64,000 bases of DNA from JAOPZW01 sp963851295 (lineage in GTDB: Bacteria > Actinomycetota > Thermoleophilia > Solirubrobacterales > Solirubrobacteraceae): assembly GCA_963851295.1 (NCBI GenBank), contig CAWKOS010000001.1:1240001-1304000 (forward strand), written 5' to 3'. The position numbers were made by a program, and so were the translations under genes. The notes under the pieces were generated by a model. That model was given only the letters and a program-made list of their open reading frames with translations. It was not told where the DNA came from and did not search any database. Below are positions 8,956 through 20,365 of this stretch, one piece after another (the stretch's first letter is position 1; each line of letters starts with the position of its first letter).

Positions 8956-10551
8956 TCAGCCGAGCGCCATGCCCTCCACTGCGCTCGAGGGCGCCGGGTC
9001 GGGCAGGCGCATCATCCGGAAGGCGTTGAAGAGGCCGAGCAGGCCGGCCAGGATCGGGATGAGCAGCGCGACCTGGAGCGCGCGGTGGCGCGCGTCGGTG
9101 TTGATGCTCAGGATCTCGGCCTTGATCTCCGGGGGTTGCCCGGCGAGCTGCTTCTCGAGCTGGGTGTTGCTCATGACCTCGGCGTCGTCCTCCAGGGCGT
9201 CGGCGACCTGCTCCTGGCTGGCCTTGGGCAGCACGTCGCTCGCCTCGGCCATCTTGGTGAACGTCACCGAGAGGGTGGCGAGCATGATCGCGCCCGCGAA
9301 GGCCAGCCCGAACGAGAGCCCGAACGACCCGCCGGCCGAGTTCACGCCGGCCGCCTCGCTGACGTGCTCCTCGGAGATCGGCGACAGCGTGTAGTTGTTG
9401 AGCTGGGAGACGAGCAGGCCCAGGCCCGAGCCCGCGATCATCAGCGGGATCACGAGGTACCAGCCGCTGTCGGCCCGCGGGACGATCGGGACGAGCAGCG
9501 CCATCCCGACGGTCACGAGCGCGAACCCCGCGCGGATGATCGACGCCGGGCGCCGGCGGCCCGCCCGGCGGCCCGCCAGCAGGGCGACGGCGAACATGCT
9601 CAGCGACAGCGGCGCCAGCGACAGGCCGGCCTCGAGCGCGTTGTACTCGAGCACCATCTGCAGGTAGATCGGCAGCGCGATCATCGCCCCGCCGAGCGCG
9701 ATCTGCTGAAGCGTCTGGCCCGCGATCCCGTGGCGGAAGAGGTCGGAGTCGAAGAGCCCGGCGTCCAGCAGCGCCGGCTTGCCCTCGCGCTTGCGTCGCA
9801 CCAGCCACCAGGCCAGCGAGCCCATCGCCACGACGCCGGCGGCGATGAGCGCCGCCACGGACTCGCCGCCCTCCTGCCAGACGAGGACGCCGAGCACGAT
9901 CCCGCCCATGCCCACCGCCGAGAGCACGGCGCCGACCCAGTCGACGCCCCGCGGCCCCGTGTACGGCACGTCGCGGATCAGCCCGATGCCCGAGAGCACG
10001 ATCGCGATGACCACGTCCTCGAGCAGGAAGGCGACCCGCCACGACAGGTAGGTGGTGATGAAGCCGCCGATCAGCGGCCCGACGGCGGCGGCGATCGCGG
10101 CCGCCGCGCCCACCATCGCGTAGGCCTTCGCCTGGGCCTCGCCCTCGAAGTTGCCGTGGATGAGCGACTGCATCGCGGGCAGGAGCATCGACGCGCCGAG
10201 CCCGCCGATGATCGCCCAGAAGACGATGATCGCGACCAGGCCCTGCGAGAGGGCCATGGCCAGCGCGCCGATCGCGTAGGCGATCAGGCCGATCACGTAG
10301 GCGCGCTTGCGGCCGATGAGGTCGCCGACCTTGCCGCCGATCAGGATGAAGGCGGCCGACACGAGCGCCTCGAGCGCGATCGCCGACTGCACGCCGCTGA
10401 CCGTCGTGTCGAGGTCGTGCACCACCGACGAGATCGACACGTTCATGAGCGACGTGTCGACCACCAGCACGAACATCGCCATCGACAGCAGGATGGCGAG
10501 GCGGTTGGCGGAGGGGGCGCGCTCCGGCGCGATGGCGATGTCCCCCGTCAC
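8956..10551 (-). CDS. MFS multidrug-type exporter (DHA2, 14 membrane helices)
   Basis: A 531-residue major facilitator protein. Helix 1 carries VVDTSLMNVSISSV, and motif A between helices 2 and 3 reads GGKVGDLIGRKRAY. Fourteen hydrophobic spans fit the drug:H+ antiporter 2 group. A charged periplasmic loop rich in Glu/Gln/Lys before the last helix (VLPKASQEQVADALEDDAE) is characteristic of many actinobacterial members. GTG 10551 is the start. The gene converges on the SulP gene with only five bases between stops. Its substrate is not predictable and no dedicated regulator lies beside it. Confidence 0.87.
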   Translation of the reverse strand: MTGDIAIAPERAPSANRLAILLSMAMFVLVVDTSLMNVSISSVVHDLDTTVSGVQSAIALEALVSAAFILIGGKVGDLIGRKRAYVIGLIAYAIGALAMALSQGLVAIIVFWAIIGGLGASMLLPAMQSLIHGNFEGEAQAKAYAMVGAAAAIAAAVGPLIGGFITTYLSWRVAFLLEDVVIAIVLSGIGLIRDVPYTGPRGVDWVGAVLSAVGMGGIVLGVLVWQEGGESVAALIAAGVVAMGSLAWWLVRRKREGKPALLDAGLFDSDLFRHGIAGQTLQQIALGGAMIALPIYLQMVLEYNALEAGLSLAPLSLSMFAVALLAGRRAGRRRPASIIRAGFALVTVGMALLVPIVPRADSGWYLVIPLMIAGSGLGLLVSQLNNYTLSPISEEHVSEAAGVNSAGGSFGLSFGLAFAGAIMLATLSVTFTKMAEASDVLPKASQEQVADALEDDAEVMSNTQLEKQLAGQPPEIKAEILSINTDARHRALQVALLIPILAGLLGLFNAFRMMRLPDPAPSSAVEGMALG

Positions 10552-10573
10552 GACGCGACCGCGCGGGGAACGG

Positions 10574-10843
10574 CTAGAAGGGGTGGCCCTCGCTGCGCGA
10601 ATCCGACGGCAACGCGGTGTGGGTCCCGTCGGTGCGCCCGAGCACGGCGTCGCGCTCCGCCTGCGTGGCCGCCCCGGGCCGCGCGACCCAGTAGACGATA
10701 GGGCCGAGCAGGGGCACGAAGAACGTCACGACGATCCAGAGCGTCTTCGATCCCCCGCCGAGGTCGTCGCGGCGGAGGACGTCGACGAGCGTGAGCACCC
10801 AGATGAGCACCAGCGGGATGGCGATGAGGGTGGGAAGCAGCAT
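10574..10843 (-). CDS. Small PLDc_N-like membrane protein
   Basis: An 89-residue protein with two membrane helices (LIAIPLVLIWVLTLVDVLRR and TLWIVVTFFVPLLGPIVYWV). This is the layout of the PLDc_N (phospholipase-D-nuclease N-terminal) family, including the helix-ending LGPIVYWVARPG. The tail is hydrophilic. Many actinobacteria encode such stand-alone two-helix proteins, whose role is not established. It lies just upstream of the MFS gene in the same direction and could share its transcript. Confidence 0.75.
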   Translation of the reverse strand: MLLPTLIAIPLVLIWVLTLVDVLRRDDLGGGSKTLWIVVTFFVPLLGPIVYWVARPGAATQAERDAVLGRTDGTHTALPSDSRSEGHPF

Positions 10844-10930
10844 CTCAGGACGATGGTTGTCCTCCCACGGCCCCGGCGCCAGGGTGCGTGCACGGAGGTC
10901 GGCGGGGATGGACGCACGCGCGTCCGGTCG

Positions 10931-11515
10931 TTACGGCAGCGGGCCGCCCCGGTCGCGCCAGCGGCGGATCTGGAAGGCCTTGATCACGTCGCCGACGCCG
11001 TGGAAGAGCGCCCAGACGCCCGCGAACACGAGCAGGATGTACTGCTTGTGGAGGTAGAACTGGCCGGACGTCCAGAACGCCAGGATGATCGTCGCGATCC
11101 CGGAGATCAGGCCCCACCACCACAGGTCGTTCGTGTCGCGCTCGGCCAGCGCCTCGATGACCCAGAAGACGCCCGCCGTGAGGAAGATGAAGCCGAGGAT
11201 GTCGGCGACGCCGGCGAAGGTGTCCTCGGGCCGGATCAGCGAGATCACCCCGGCGATCAGGAACAGCACCCCGAAGACCCACAGGATCCAGCGCAGCGCG
11301 CCGCGCGCGAGCGTGCCGAAGACGAGGTTCTGCGCGCCGGCGGCCAGGAACATGATCCCGATCAGGATGCCGACGGTCGTGATCGACGCGCGGTCGAACT
11401 GCAGCACGACGAGCGCGGCCACGATCCACGCGACGCCGGTGGCCAGCCACAGCCACCACAGGGCGGCCATCTGACGAAACGGATCCGGCGGCGCTCCGAC
11501 GCTCAGGGCTTCCAC
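10931..11515 (-). CDS. HdeD/DUF308-family membrane protein
   Basis: A 194-residue integral membrane protein with six hydrophobic segments in three pairs, separated by short loops (for example GILIGIMFLAAGAQNLVFG and FVFGTL-like repeats). This matches HdeD, an acid-stress membrane protein of enterobacteria, and the wider DUF308 group. The start is set at GTG 11515 rather than ATG 11470 because a perfect AAGGAGGT sits five bases upstream. That start lies inside the end of the CYTH-Ppx gene (13-base overlap), so the two are probably translationally coupled. Actual function in this organism is unknown. Confidence 0.75.
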   Translation of the reverse strand: MEALSVGAPPDPFRQMAALWWLWLATGVAWIVAALVVLQFDRASITTVGILIGIMFLAAGAQNLVFGTLARGALRWILWVFGVLFLIAGVISLIRPEDTFAGVADILGFIFLTAGVFWVIEALAERDTNDLWWWGLISGIATIILAFWTSGQFYLHKQYILLVFAGVWALFHGVGDVIKAFQIRRWRDRGGPLP

Positions 11516-13050
11516 GCCCCACCTCCTTGAACTGGTGTCGCCATCGCTCCGCCGTGCGGAGCGGGCCCGAAGCGCTCGGCGAGAACGCCGTGGCGCAGGG
11601 CGCGGTCGCTGACGGTCAGCGCGTCGCGCCCGAGCAGCGTAAGGACGCTGCGCACGATGCAGGCGCCGGCGAGGATGACCTCGGCGCGGCTGGGCTGCAG
11701 GCCGACGATCGCGCGGCGCTGCTCGGCGCCCTGCGTGCGGTAGAGCTCGATCTGGCGGTCGATCTCCTCGCGGTCCAGGACCGTGCCCTGGACGACGTCG
11801 GGGTCGTAGGTCGCCAGCGCGTGCCGAACCGCGGCGAGGTTGGTGATGGCGCCGCCCATGCCGACGACCGTGCCCGGCGCCGGCCGGCCCTCCAGCCGCG
11901 CGAGGTCGCCGCGGATCGCGTCGAGCGCGGCCGCGAGCGTGGCCTCGTCGACGACGCCGTCGAGCCCGTAGCGCTCGGTGTAGCGGACGGCGCCGACGTC
12001 GACGCTGAAGCGCTCGGCGATCTGCTCGCCGTCGCTGAAGGTGAACTGCGAGCTGCCGCCGCCCGTGTCGAAGACCACGAGCGTCCCGGTGAGGCGCCCC
12101 AGGGCCGAGCGCGCCGCCACGTAGGCGAGGCGGCCCTCCTCCTCGCCGGAGATGACCTCGACCCGCACCCCGCAGCGCGCCTGCACGGCGTCGACGAGCT
12201 CCGCGGCGTTCGTCGCGATGCGAAGCCCCGCGGTCCCCACCGCCGCGATCGCCTCGGTCCCCTTGGCCCGTGCCTCGTCGGCCATGTCGGCGACCGCCTC
12301 GACCGTCCGCTCGATCGCGGCCGCGCCCAGCCGTCCCGTCTCCCCCAGGCCTTCGCCGAGCCGCGTCACCTCGGCGCGGTCGTCGATCGTGCGCCACGCC
12401 CCGTCGGCGCCCAGCTCGCCGATGTGGAGCTTGACCGAGTTGGTGCCGACGTCGATGACCGCGAAGCGCCGCGCGCCGAACCCCACGAGCGCCTTGAGCC
12501 CACTCGCGGCGTTGACGTTGCGCCGCGAGCCCAGGCCGAGCTCGTCCACGGCGGCGACGACCAGCTCGGGATCCTCGGACTCGAGCGCGATCGTCCGCGT
12601 GCTCCCGACGGCCGTCGACACCGTGCTGAGCTCGGCCATGCAGCCGCCGACCATGTAGTGGTCGCGGCGCTTGTGCACCATCACCGCCGTCAGGTCCGGG
12701 CTCGAGGCGGCCAGCGCCTCGACGAAGCCGTCGAGCGAGGCGACCCCCACCGGCGGCGCGATGTCCACCCCCAGCTCCTCGAGCACGACGCGCAGCTCTC
12801 CCGCGTCCAGGGGGAAGGTGGCCTTGAGCACCGGCTTCCACTGCTCGAGCCCGTCTGCGTCGACGCGTTCGAGGTGCTTGACGTCCATCAGCCCGTCGCG
12901 CGACTTGACCGAGGCGTCGCTGCGGCGCGAGAGCAGGTAGAGGTCGTCGCTGTCCTGGGTGCTCTGCGTCGAGAGCGACGTCAGACGGCTCTCGGCCGCT
13001 CCGAAGCTGGCGCCGAAGGTCCGCCACTCCCAGCGCGGGACGATGGTCAT
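11503..13050 (-). CDS. CYTH-like domain fused to Ppx/GppA exopolyphosphatase
   Basis: A 515-residue fusion. Residues 195 to about 500 form a Ppx/GppA phosphatase of the ASKHA fold: first phosphate loop VIDVGTNSVKL (198-208), ISGEEEGRLAY, second loop VFDTGGGSSQF, and GMGGAITNLAAV. Such enzymes hydrolyse polyphosphate or (p)ppGpp. The first ~187 residues resemble a divergent CYTH/triphosphate-tunnel domain (WEWRTFG start, alternating basic strands such as VKSRDGLMDVKHLE and MVHKRRDHYMVGG, acidic tail). CYTH proteins bind triphosphate or polyphosphate. This suggests an enzyme with its own polyphosphate-binding module. It overlaps the downstream HdeD-like gene. The Ppx part is secure; the CYTH call is moderate. 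Confidence 0.8.
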   Translation of the reverse strand: MTIVPRWEWRTFGASFGAAESRLTSLSTQSTQDSDDLYLLSRRSDASVKSRDGLMDVKHLERVDADGLEQWKPVLKATFPLDAGELRVVLEELGVDIAPPVGVASLDGFVEALAASSPDLTAVMVHKRRDHYMVGGCMAELSTVSTAVGSTRTIALESEDPELVVAAVDELGLGSRRNVNAASGLKALVGFGARRFAVIDVGTNSVKLHIGELGADGAWRTIDDRAEVTRLGEGLGETGRLGAAAIERTVEAVADMADEARAKGTEAIAAVGTAGLRIATNAAELVDAVQARCGVRVEVISGEEEGRLAYVAARSALGRLTGTLVVFDTGGGSSQFTFSDGEQIAERFSVDVGAVRYTERYGLDGVVDEATLAAALDAIRGDLARLEGRPAPGTVVGMGGAITNLAAVRHALATYDPDVVQGTVLDREEIDRQIELYRTQGAEQRRAIVGLQPSRAEVILAGACIVRSVLTLLGRDALTVSDRALRHGVLAERFGPAPHGGAMATPVQGGGAWKP

Positions 13051-13201
13051 CGGTGGTCGTCACCTTCGCCTGGCCCCGAGAGGGCCGCAAGCGTGACGGC
13101 CCGTCAAGGCGTGCGGGGCGTGCACCACCACGCGGAAACCGGTGCACACCATTGTGCGCCGCTCCGGGGCCCGCGGACACTGCCCGCAGAGAAAGGACGG
13201 C

Positions 13202-15955
<2,754 letters not shown>

Positions 15956-16848
15956 CGGTCTCGGTGAGCGCTGCGAGCATGGGTTGGGCGAGCCGGTGCC
16001 TGCCGCCGGGTGGCAGCAGGGTGTAGACGTCGCGTTGAGGGGTCTCGCCGGCGATCGGGCGTAGGGCGGTGCCGGCGAAGGCTTCGGCCAGCAGGCCGGG
16101 GGCGAGGGTGACCGCGAGGCCGCGGGTGATCAGGCCGCGGATGGCGAGCTGGTCGCGGGTGAGCGAGACGAGGCGTGGCTCGAATCCCGCGGCGCGGCAG
16201 GCGCGGACGATGAGCCCGTCGGTGAAGGCGGCCGTCCAGTCCTCGTCGGCGAGGTCGGTGAGGCGGACGGCCGGCCGGCCGGCGAGCTCGTGGTCGGGCG
16301 GGAGCGCGACGAGGAAGGACTCGCGGAGCAGGTCGTGGCGCTCGAGGTCGTCGAACTCGCGGCGCGGGAGGGCGGCGTCCTGGAAGTCGACGGCGAGATG
16401 GAGCGCTCCGGAGCGGACGCGGTCGGGCAGTTCGTCGGCGGCGCCTTCGTCGACCGTGACCCGGGCTCCGGGGTGCTGTGCGCGGATCTGCGCGACGGCC
16501 GAGGGAACGAAGCCGGCGAGCGCTGTGGGGAACGCGCCGATCCGCAGGAGCGTGCGCTCGTCGTCGGCGATCTCGGCGAGCTGGAGGGCGGCCAGGTCGA
16601 AGCGCGCGGCGATGGCGTCGGCGTGCTCGAGCAGCAGGGTGCCGGCGCGGGTGAGCCGCAGGCCCCCCGGGCTGCGGTCGAGCAGTCGCGCGCCGACCTC
16701 CTGCTCGAGCGCTGCGACCTGGTGCGAGACCGAGGGCTGTGAGAGCGCGAGCTGTTGCGCGGCCCGGGTGAACGAGCGCTCGCGGGCCACGACGCGGAAG
16801 GTGAGAACGCGTCTGGGATCCATAGACACACACTATCGATCCGCAAGA

Positions 16849-16869
16849 ATCATGATTTGCATCAATGAT
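16849..16869. promoter_or_regulatory. LysR-type binding site (ATCAT-N11-ATGAT)
   Basis: ATCAT (16849-16853) and ATGAT (16865-16869) are separated by exactly 11 bases, the T-N11-A spacing typical of LysR boxes. An inner GAT-TTGC-ATC repeat extends the symmetry. It lies between the divergent LysR gene and the small ORF/aldo-keto reductase and is clearly AT-rich against its surroundings. Confidence 0.6.
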
Positions 16870-16871
16870 GA

Positions 16872-17132
16872 ATGGCTCGCACACTTGTTCGCATGCTTCC
16901 CATCGCCGCTTTGTTCTCGCACACCGCCACGCGACGCGCCCTCGTCGGCGCCCGCGCCCAGGATCCCGTCGTCACGTACCACGTGTCCAAGCCCGCCGCT
17001 CTCGAGCTCGGCCGCTTCAGCGAGGGGATGGAGGTCCACCCCCTGCCGTCGCCGCTGTGGCGAGTCGGCCGCTTCAGCGACGGCATGGCGCCCGCCGAGG
17101 CCGCCGGCCTCGACGAGCGCCGCGCCGCCTGA
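16872..17132 (+). CDS. Small protein with repeated GRFS(E/D)GM motif, unknown
   Basis: An 86-residue ORF directly after the LysR box and ahead of the aldo/keto reductase. The N terminus is weakly hydrophobic and basic. The second half holds two copies of a short motif, LGRFSEGM and VGRFSDGM, about 19 residues apart. I do not recognise a family. The position in a regulated divergent region and the internal repeat support a real gene; the lack of a ribosome-binding site and the high chance-ORF rate in such GC-rich DNA argue for caution. A secreted or processed peptide is one possibility, not shown. Confidence 0.45.
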   Translation: MARTLVRMLPIAALFSHTATRRALVGARAQDPVVTYHVSKPAALELGRFSEGMEVHPLPSPLWRVGRFSDGMAPAEAAGLDERRAA

Positions 17133-17167
17133 GTCCTCACGCACGCCAAGCCCCAGGAGAAACAACC

Positions 17168-18028
17168 ATGACCGTCCCCACCACCACCGTTCCCGCCGTC
17201 GAGCTCAACGACGGCCACCGCGTCCCCCAGCTCGGCTTCGGGGTCTTCCAGATCGCCCCCGAGGACACCGCGAGCGCCGTGCGCGAGGCGCTCGACGTCG
17301 GCTACCGCCACATCGACACCGCCGAGATGTACCGCAACGAGCGGGGCGTCGGCGAAGCCATCCGCAGCTCCGACCTGGACCGAGGCGACGTCTTCGTCAC
17401 GAGCAAGCTCAGCAACCGCTTCCACGGTCCCGACGACGCCCGGCGGGCGTTCGACCGCACGCTCGCCGAGCTCGGCTTCGACTACGTCGACCTCTTTCTC
17501 ATCCACTGGCCGCTGCCCACGCTCTACGACGGCGACTTCGTCTCGACCTGGAGGGCGCTCGAGGAGGTCCATCGCGACGGTCGCGCGCGCTCGATCGGCG
17601 TGTCGAACTTCCAGGTCGACCACCTCGAGCGGCTCGCCGCCGAGACCGACGTCGTGCCGGCGGTCAACCAGATCGAGCTGCACCCCTACTTCGCCAACGC
17701 CGAGGTCCGCGCCTACGGCCACGCGCACGCCATCGCCACCGAGGCCTGGTCGCCGATCGCCCAGGGCGCCGTGCTCGACGATCCCGTGATCACCGCGATC
17801 GCCGACGCCGTCGGCAGGTCGCCCGCGCAGGTCGCGCTGCGCTGGCACATCCAGCGCGGCCACATCGTGTTCCCCAAGTCCGTCACCACCGCCCGGATCC
17901 GGGAGAACTTCGAGCTCTTCGACTTCGAGCTCGCACCCGAGGACGTCGGCCGCATCGACGCCCTCGACCGGGGCGCCGCCGGCCGCCGCGGCGCCGACCC
18001 GGACACCTTCGACTGGATCCCCGACTGA
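17168..18028 (+). CDS. Aldo/keto reductase (AKR5-like, 2,5-diketogluconate reductase group)
   Basis: A 286-residue NADPH-dependent reductase with a TIM barrel. The catalytic tetrad is complete: D50 and Y55 in HIDTAEMYRNE, K80 in TSKLSN, H113 in IHWPLP. The C-terminal cofactor motif IVFPKSVTTARIREN is typical of the family. It would reduce an aldehyde or ketone; the substrate is not predictable. ATG 17168 has AGGAGA upstream and begins at the family's usual N terminus. It is probably controlled by the divergent LysR protein. A broken dehydrogenase gene follows 22 bases downstream. Confidence 0.9.
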   Translation: MTVPTTTVPAVELNDGHRVPQLGFGVFQIAPEDTASAVREALDVGYRHIDTAEMYRNERGVGEAIRSSDLDRGDVFVTSKLSNRFHGPDDARRAFDRTLAELGFDYVDLFLIHWPLPTLYDGDFVSTWRALEEVHRDGRARSIGVSNFQVDHLERLAAETDVVPAVNQIELHPYFANAEVRAYGHAHAIATEAWSPIAQGAVLDDPVITAIADAVGRSPAQVALRWHIQRGHIVFPKSVTTARIRENFELFDFELAPEDVGRIDALDRGAAGRRGADPDTFDWIPD

Positions 18029-18050
18029 GGATCAAAGGAGGGCGCTGATC

Positions 18051-18279
18051 ATGACCACGCTCGGCTTCGTCGGACTGGGACACATGGGCGGCAACATGGC
18101 CGCCCGGTTGCTTGCCGCCGGATACCGCACGACAGCTCCGCGTCCCTCTGCCGACCGCCGCGACCGCGGACCAGATGCTCACCCTGGCACGCGCGCTGGG
18201 GTACGGGCGACGCGACCTCGCAGCGCTGCACGAGGTCCTGGCGCAACTGGCCGGCGAACCCGCCCTGCGGCGGCGCTAG
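18051..18279 (+). pseudogene. Remnant of a 3-hydroxyisobutyrate dehydrogenase-type gene with internal deletion
   Basis: The first 25 codons after a good AAAGGAGGG site encode MTTLGFVGLGHMGGNMAARL, the NAD(P)-binding start of beta-hydroxyacid dehydrogenases. The frame then becomes meaningless. In the +1 frame, from about 18134 to TAG 18277-18279, the sequence encodes LPTAATADQMLTLARALGYG and RRDLAALHEVLAQLAG, which match the C-terminal helix region of the same family. Roughly 230 central codons are missing and the two ends are out of frame, so this is an inactivated gene. Its stop shares the four bases CTAG with the stop of the convergent hydrolase gene. Confidence 0.8.
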
Positions 18280-19140
18280 ATCCCGTCGGCAAGCTCGCGC
18301 AGCTCGCGGTCGAACCTGGCCGGATCCTCGAGGAAGGGCATGTGACCGACCTCGTCGTACCAGGATGCCCGAGCCGTCGGGCAGACCTCGAGCACGTGCT
18401 CGGCCATCGAGGGGAGCACGATCGCATCGGCGCGTCCGTGGCTGACCAGCACGGGCACCGACAGGCGCGACAGGACGTCGTCGGCATCGATCTCGCGCGC
18501 GAGCAGCGCCCCACGGACCTTGGGCGCCACGACCATGTTCCAGCACAGGGCTGCGTCCCAGTCCTCTGCGCTGAGCGGCTTCGCCGTGCAGGCGCGCAGG
18601 AAGCGGTGGATGGCGGCGATGCCGGCCGGCAGGTCGGGCCCACAGGCGTCGCCGGCGTTCTCGAGCAGGCCCGGGCCGATGTGGTCGAAGCTGGGCGTGC
18701 GCAACACCGCGCCGCCGACGAGGTTGACCGCGGCGATGGCCTCCTCGCCGTACGCCCGGAGGTAGTCGGTCACGACGAACCCGCCGTAGGACCACGCGAC
18801 CAACACGGGTCGGTCCGGCCCCAGAAGCTCGATCACGGCGTTGAGGTCCTCGGCCCACAGGCGCCCGTCGAGGTAGCGCTCGGCCTCCAGCGGCTTCTCG
18901 GACATGCCGTGACCGCGGAGGTCGAAGGTGACGATGTGGAAGTCGTTCGCGAGCGTGCCGGCGGTCTGGCGCGACCAGCACAGCTGGGATTGCGACCAGC
19001 CGTGGACGAACACGATCGGGGGTCCCTGCGGGTTGCCCCACTCCCGGACGTTCAGCCTGAGCCCGTCCCCGCCGCGCACGTCGCGCGTCGCGATCGGCTC
19101 GCGTCTCCAACGTCGGCTCGATACTGAGCGTGCGCTCCAT
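18276..19140 (-). CDS. Alpha/beta hydrolase, with apparent frameshift at the N terminus
   Basis: The main frame encodes an alpha/beta-hydrolase: HGW oxyanion region, nucleophile elbow AWSYGGF, acid region SHGRADAIV and histidine EVGHMPFLEDP. ATG 19140 has a strong GGAGGGAGG seven bases upstream and starts MERTLSIEPTLETR, but it is one base out of frame with the core, which begins EPIATRDVRGGDGL. A single missing base near 19096-19102 would join them. Otherwise translation must begin at the unsupported TTG 19181 or GTG 19079. Either the sequence has an error or the gene is damaged. It shares a CTAG stop with the convergent pseudogene. Substrate unknown. Confidence 0.75.
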
Positions 19141-19196
19141 CTTCGTGCCTCCCTCCGCTCCGTGAGCGGTCCGGCGTTCAACTGCGTGTGAAGACG

Positions 19197-20318
19197 CTAG
19201 GAGCTGTCGCCGGCGCCGGCATCGGTGCCACCACGCAACCCTCCACGGGTCGCCTGGCGGCGTGCACGTAGCGTCTCGGAGAACCGCACGGCGGCGGCCG
19301 CCCGTCCCGCCTTGCCGGAGACGCGCAGCTTGGCGTAGACGTTGGAGAGGTGGCGCTCGACGGTGCGGACGCTCAGGCACAGGCGCTCGGCGATCGCCTC
19401 GTTGCTCAGGCCGGCCGCCACGAGCTCGAGGACGTCCAGCTCGCGCGGGCTGAGCGTCGCGACCTCGCCGCCGCTCGGCGCCGGCTCGGTGCCGAGGAAG
19501 GCACGCAGCTCGGACCGGAACACGCGCCACGCCGGCTCGTCCGACAGCAGGATGTGGTTCGCCGACTCCAGCAGGACGAAGCGGGCGTCCGGGATGCGGG
19601 CGGCGAGCAGCCGGCCCTCCTCGACCGGCACGACCCGGTCCTCTCGTGCGTGGGCCACCAGCGTCGGTGTGGTCACCTGGGCCGCGAGGTCGACGACGTC
19701 GATGCGGTCGCGCGCCTCATACAGGCACGCCGCCACCTCAGCCGATGTCGATCGCCGCTGCAGCTCGTCGTACCACGCCATCTGCTCCGGCGTCCCGTCG
19801 GGGAGGAAGAGCATGCTGAACAGGCGGCGGAAGGTCGGGTTGGCGTCCGTCCAGCCCGCGCGGATCGCCGACGTCATCGCCTCCGCATGCCGACGCGCCT
19901 CGTCACCGCGCAACATGCGGCCGCGCGCATACCCTCCGTAGAGGACGAGCCGGGTGAGCCGCTCGGGATGCCGCGCCGCGTACGCGAGCGCCACCGCGGC
20001 TCCCTGCGAGATGCCGAGCAGGGCGAAGCGATCGAGACCGGCCGCCGCGACGACGGCCTCCAGATCCGCGACCCACGTCTGCACCGAGAGATCGCCCAGC
20101 TCGCGGTCCGACAGGCCGCATCCGCGCTCGTCGTAGCGGACGACCGTGTGGCCGTCCCCGAGCTCGGCCAGCCAGTGGTGCCAGACCGGGCTCTCCCAAT
20201 CGAAGTCGAGATGCGTCAGCCACGTCGCCGTCCTCACGATCGGCGGCCCGCGGCCGTGGACGGCGTACGCCAGCCGCACACCATCCCCAGCGGTGCAGAA
20301 GCGCACCTGCTGCTCCAC
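19197..20318 (-). CDS. Alpha/beta hydrolase fused to a LuxR-type DNA-binding domain
   Basis: A 373-residue two-domain protein. Residues 1-275 form an alpha/beta-hydrolase with HGRG, nucleophile motif GISQGAAVAL, aspartate in HAREDRVVP and histidine in ESANHILLSDEP, so the triad looks complete. Residues 287-345 form a LuxR/GerE helix-turn-helix (LSPRELDVLELVAAGLSNE then RTVERHLSNVYAKL). The fusion suggests a regulator whose hydrolase domain binds or cleaves a small ligand. GTG 20318 is preceded by TAGGGT and seven bases, a leaderless layout. It lies 56 bases upstream of the other hydrolase gene in the same direction, which may be a target. Confidence 0.87.
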   Translation of the reverse strand: MEQQVRFCTAGDGVRLAYAVHGRGPPIVRTATWLTHLDFDWESPVWHHWLAELGDGHTVVRYDERGCGLSDRELGDLSVQTWVADLEAVVAAAGLDRFALLGISQGAAVALAYAARHPERLTRLVLYGGYARGRMLRGDEARRHAEAMTSAIRAGWTDANPTFRRLFSMLFLPDGTPEQMAWYDELQRRSTSAEVAACLYEARDRIDVVDLAAQVTTPTLVAHAREDRVVPVEEGRLLAARIPDARFVLLESANHILLSDEPAWRVFRSELRAFLGTEPAPSGGEVATLSPRELDVLELVAAGLSNEAIAERLCLSVRTVERHLSNVYAKLRVSGKAGRAAAAVRFSETLRARRQATRGGLRGGTDAGAGDSS

Positions 20319-20365
20319 ACAGCCGACCCTACAACCGCATGACCGCGACCGGCGCGGCCCCGGCG

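Noticed and set aside
16865..17167. Long N-terminal extension of the aldo/keto reductase
   Set aside because: The extension is Arg-rich without family similarity, and ATG 17168 has AGGAGA upstream and the normal family N terminus.
18051..19127. A 358-codon plus-strand frame as an intact dehydrogenase
   Set aside because: Only the first 25 residues match a dehydrogenase; the rest is the antisense of the hydrolase gene.
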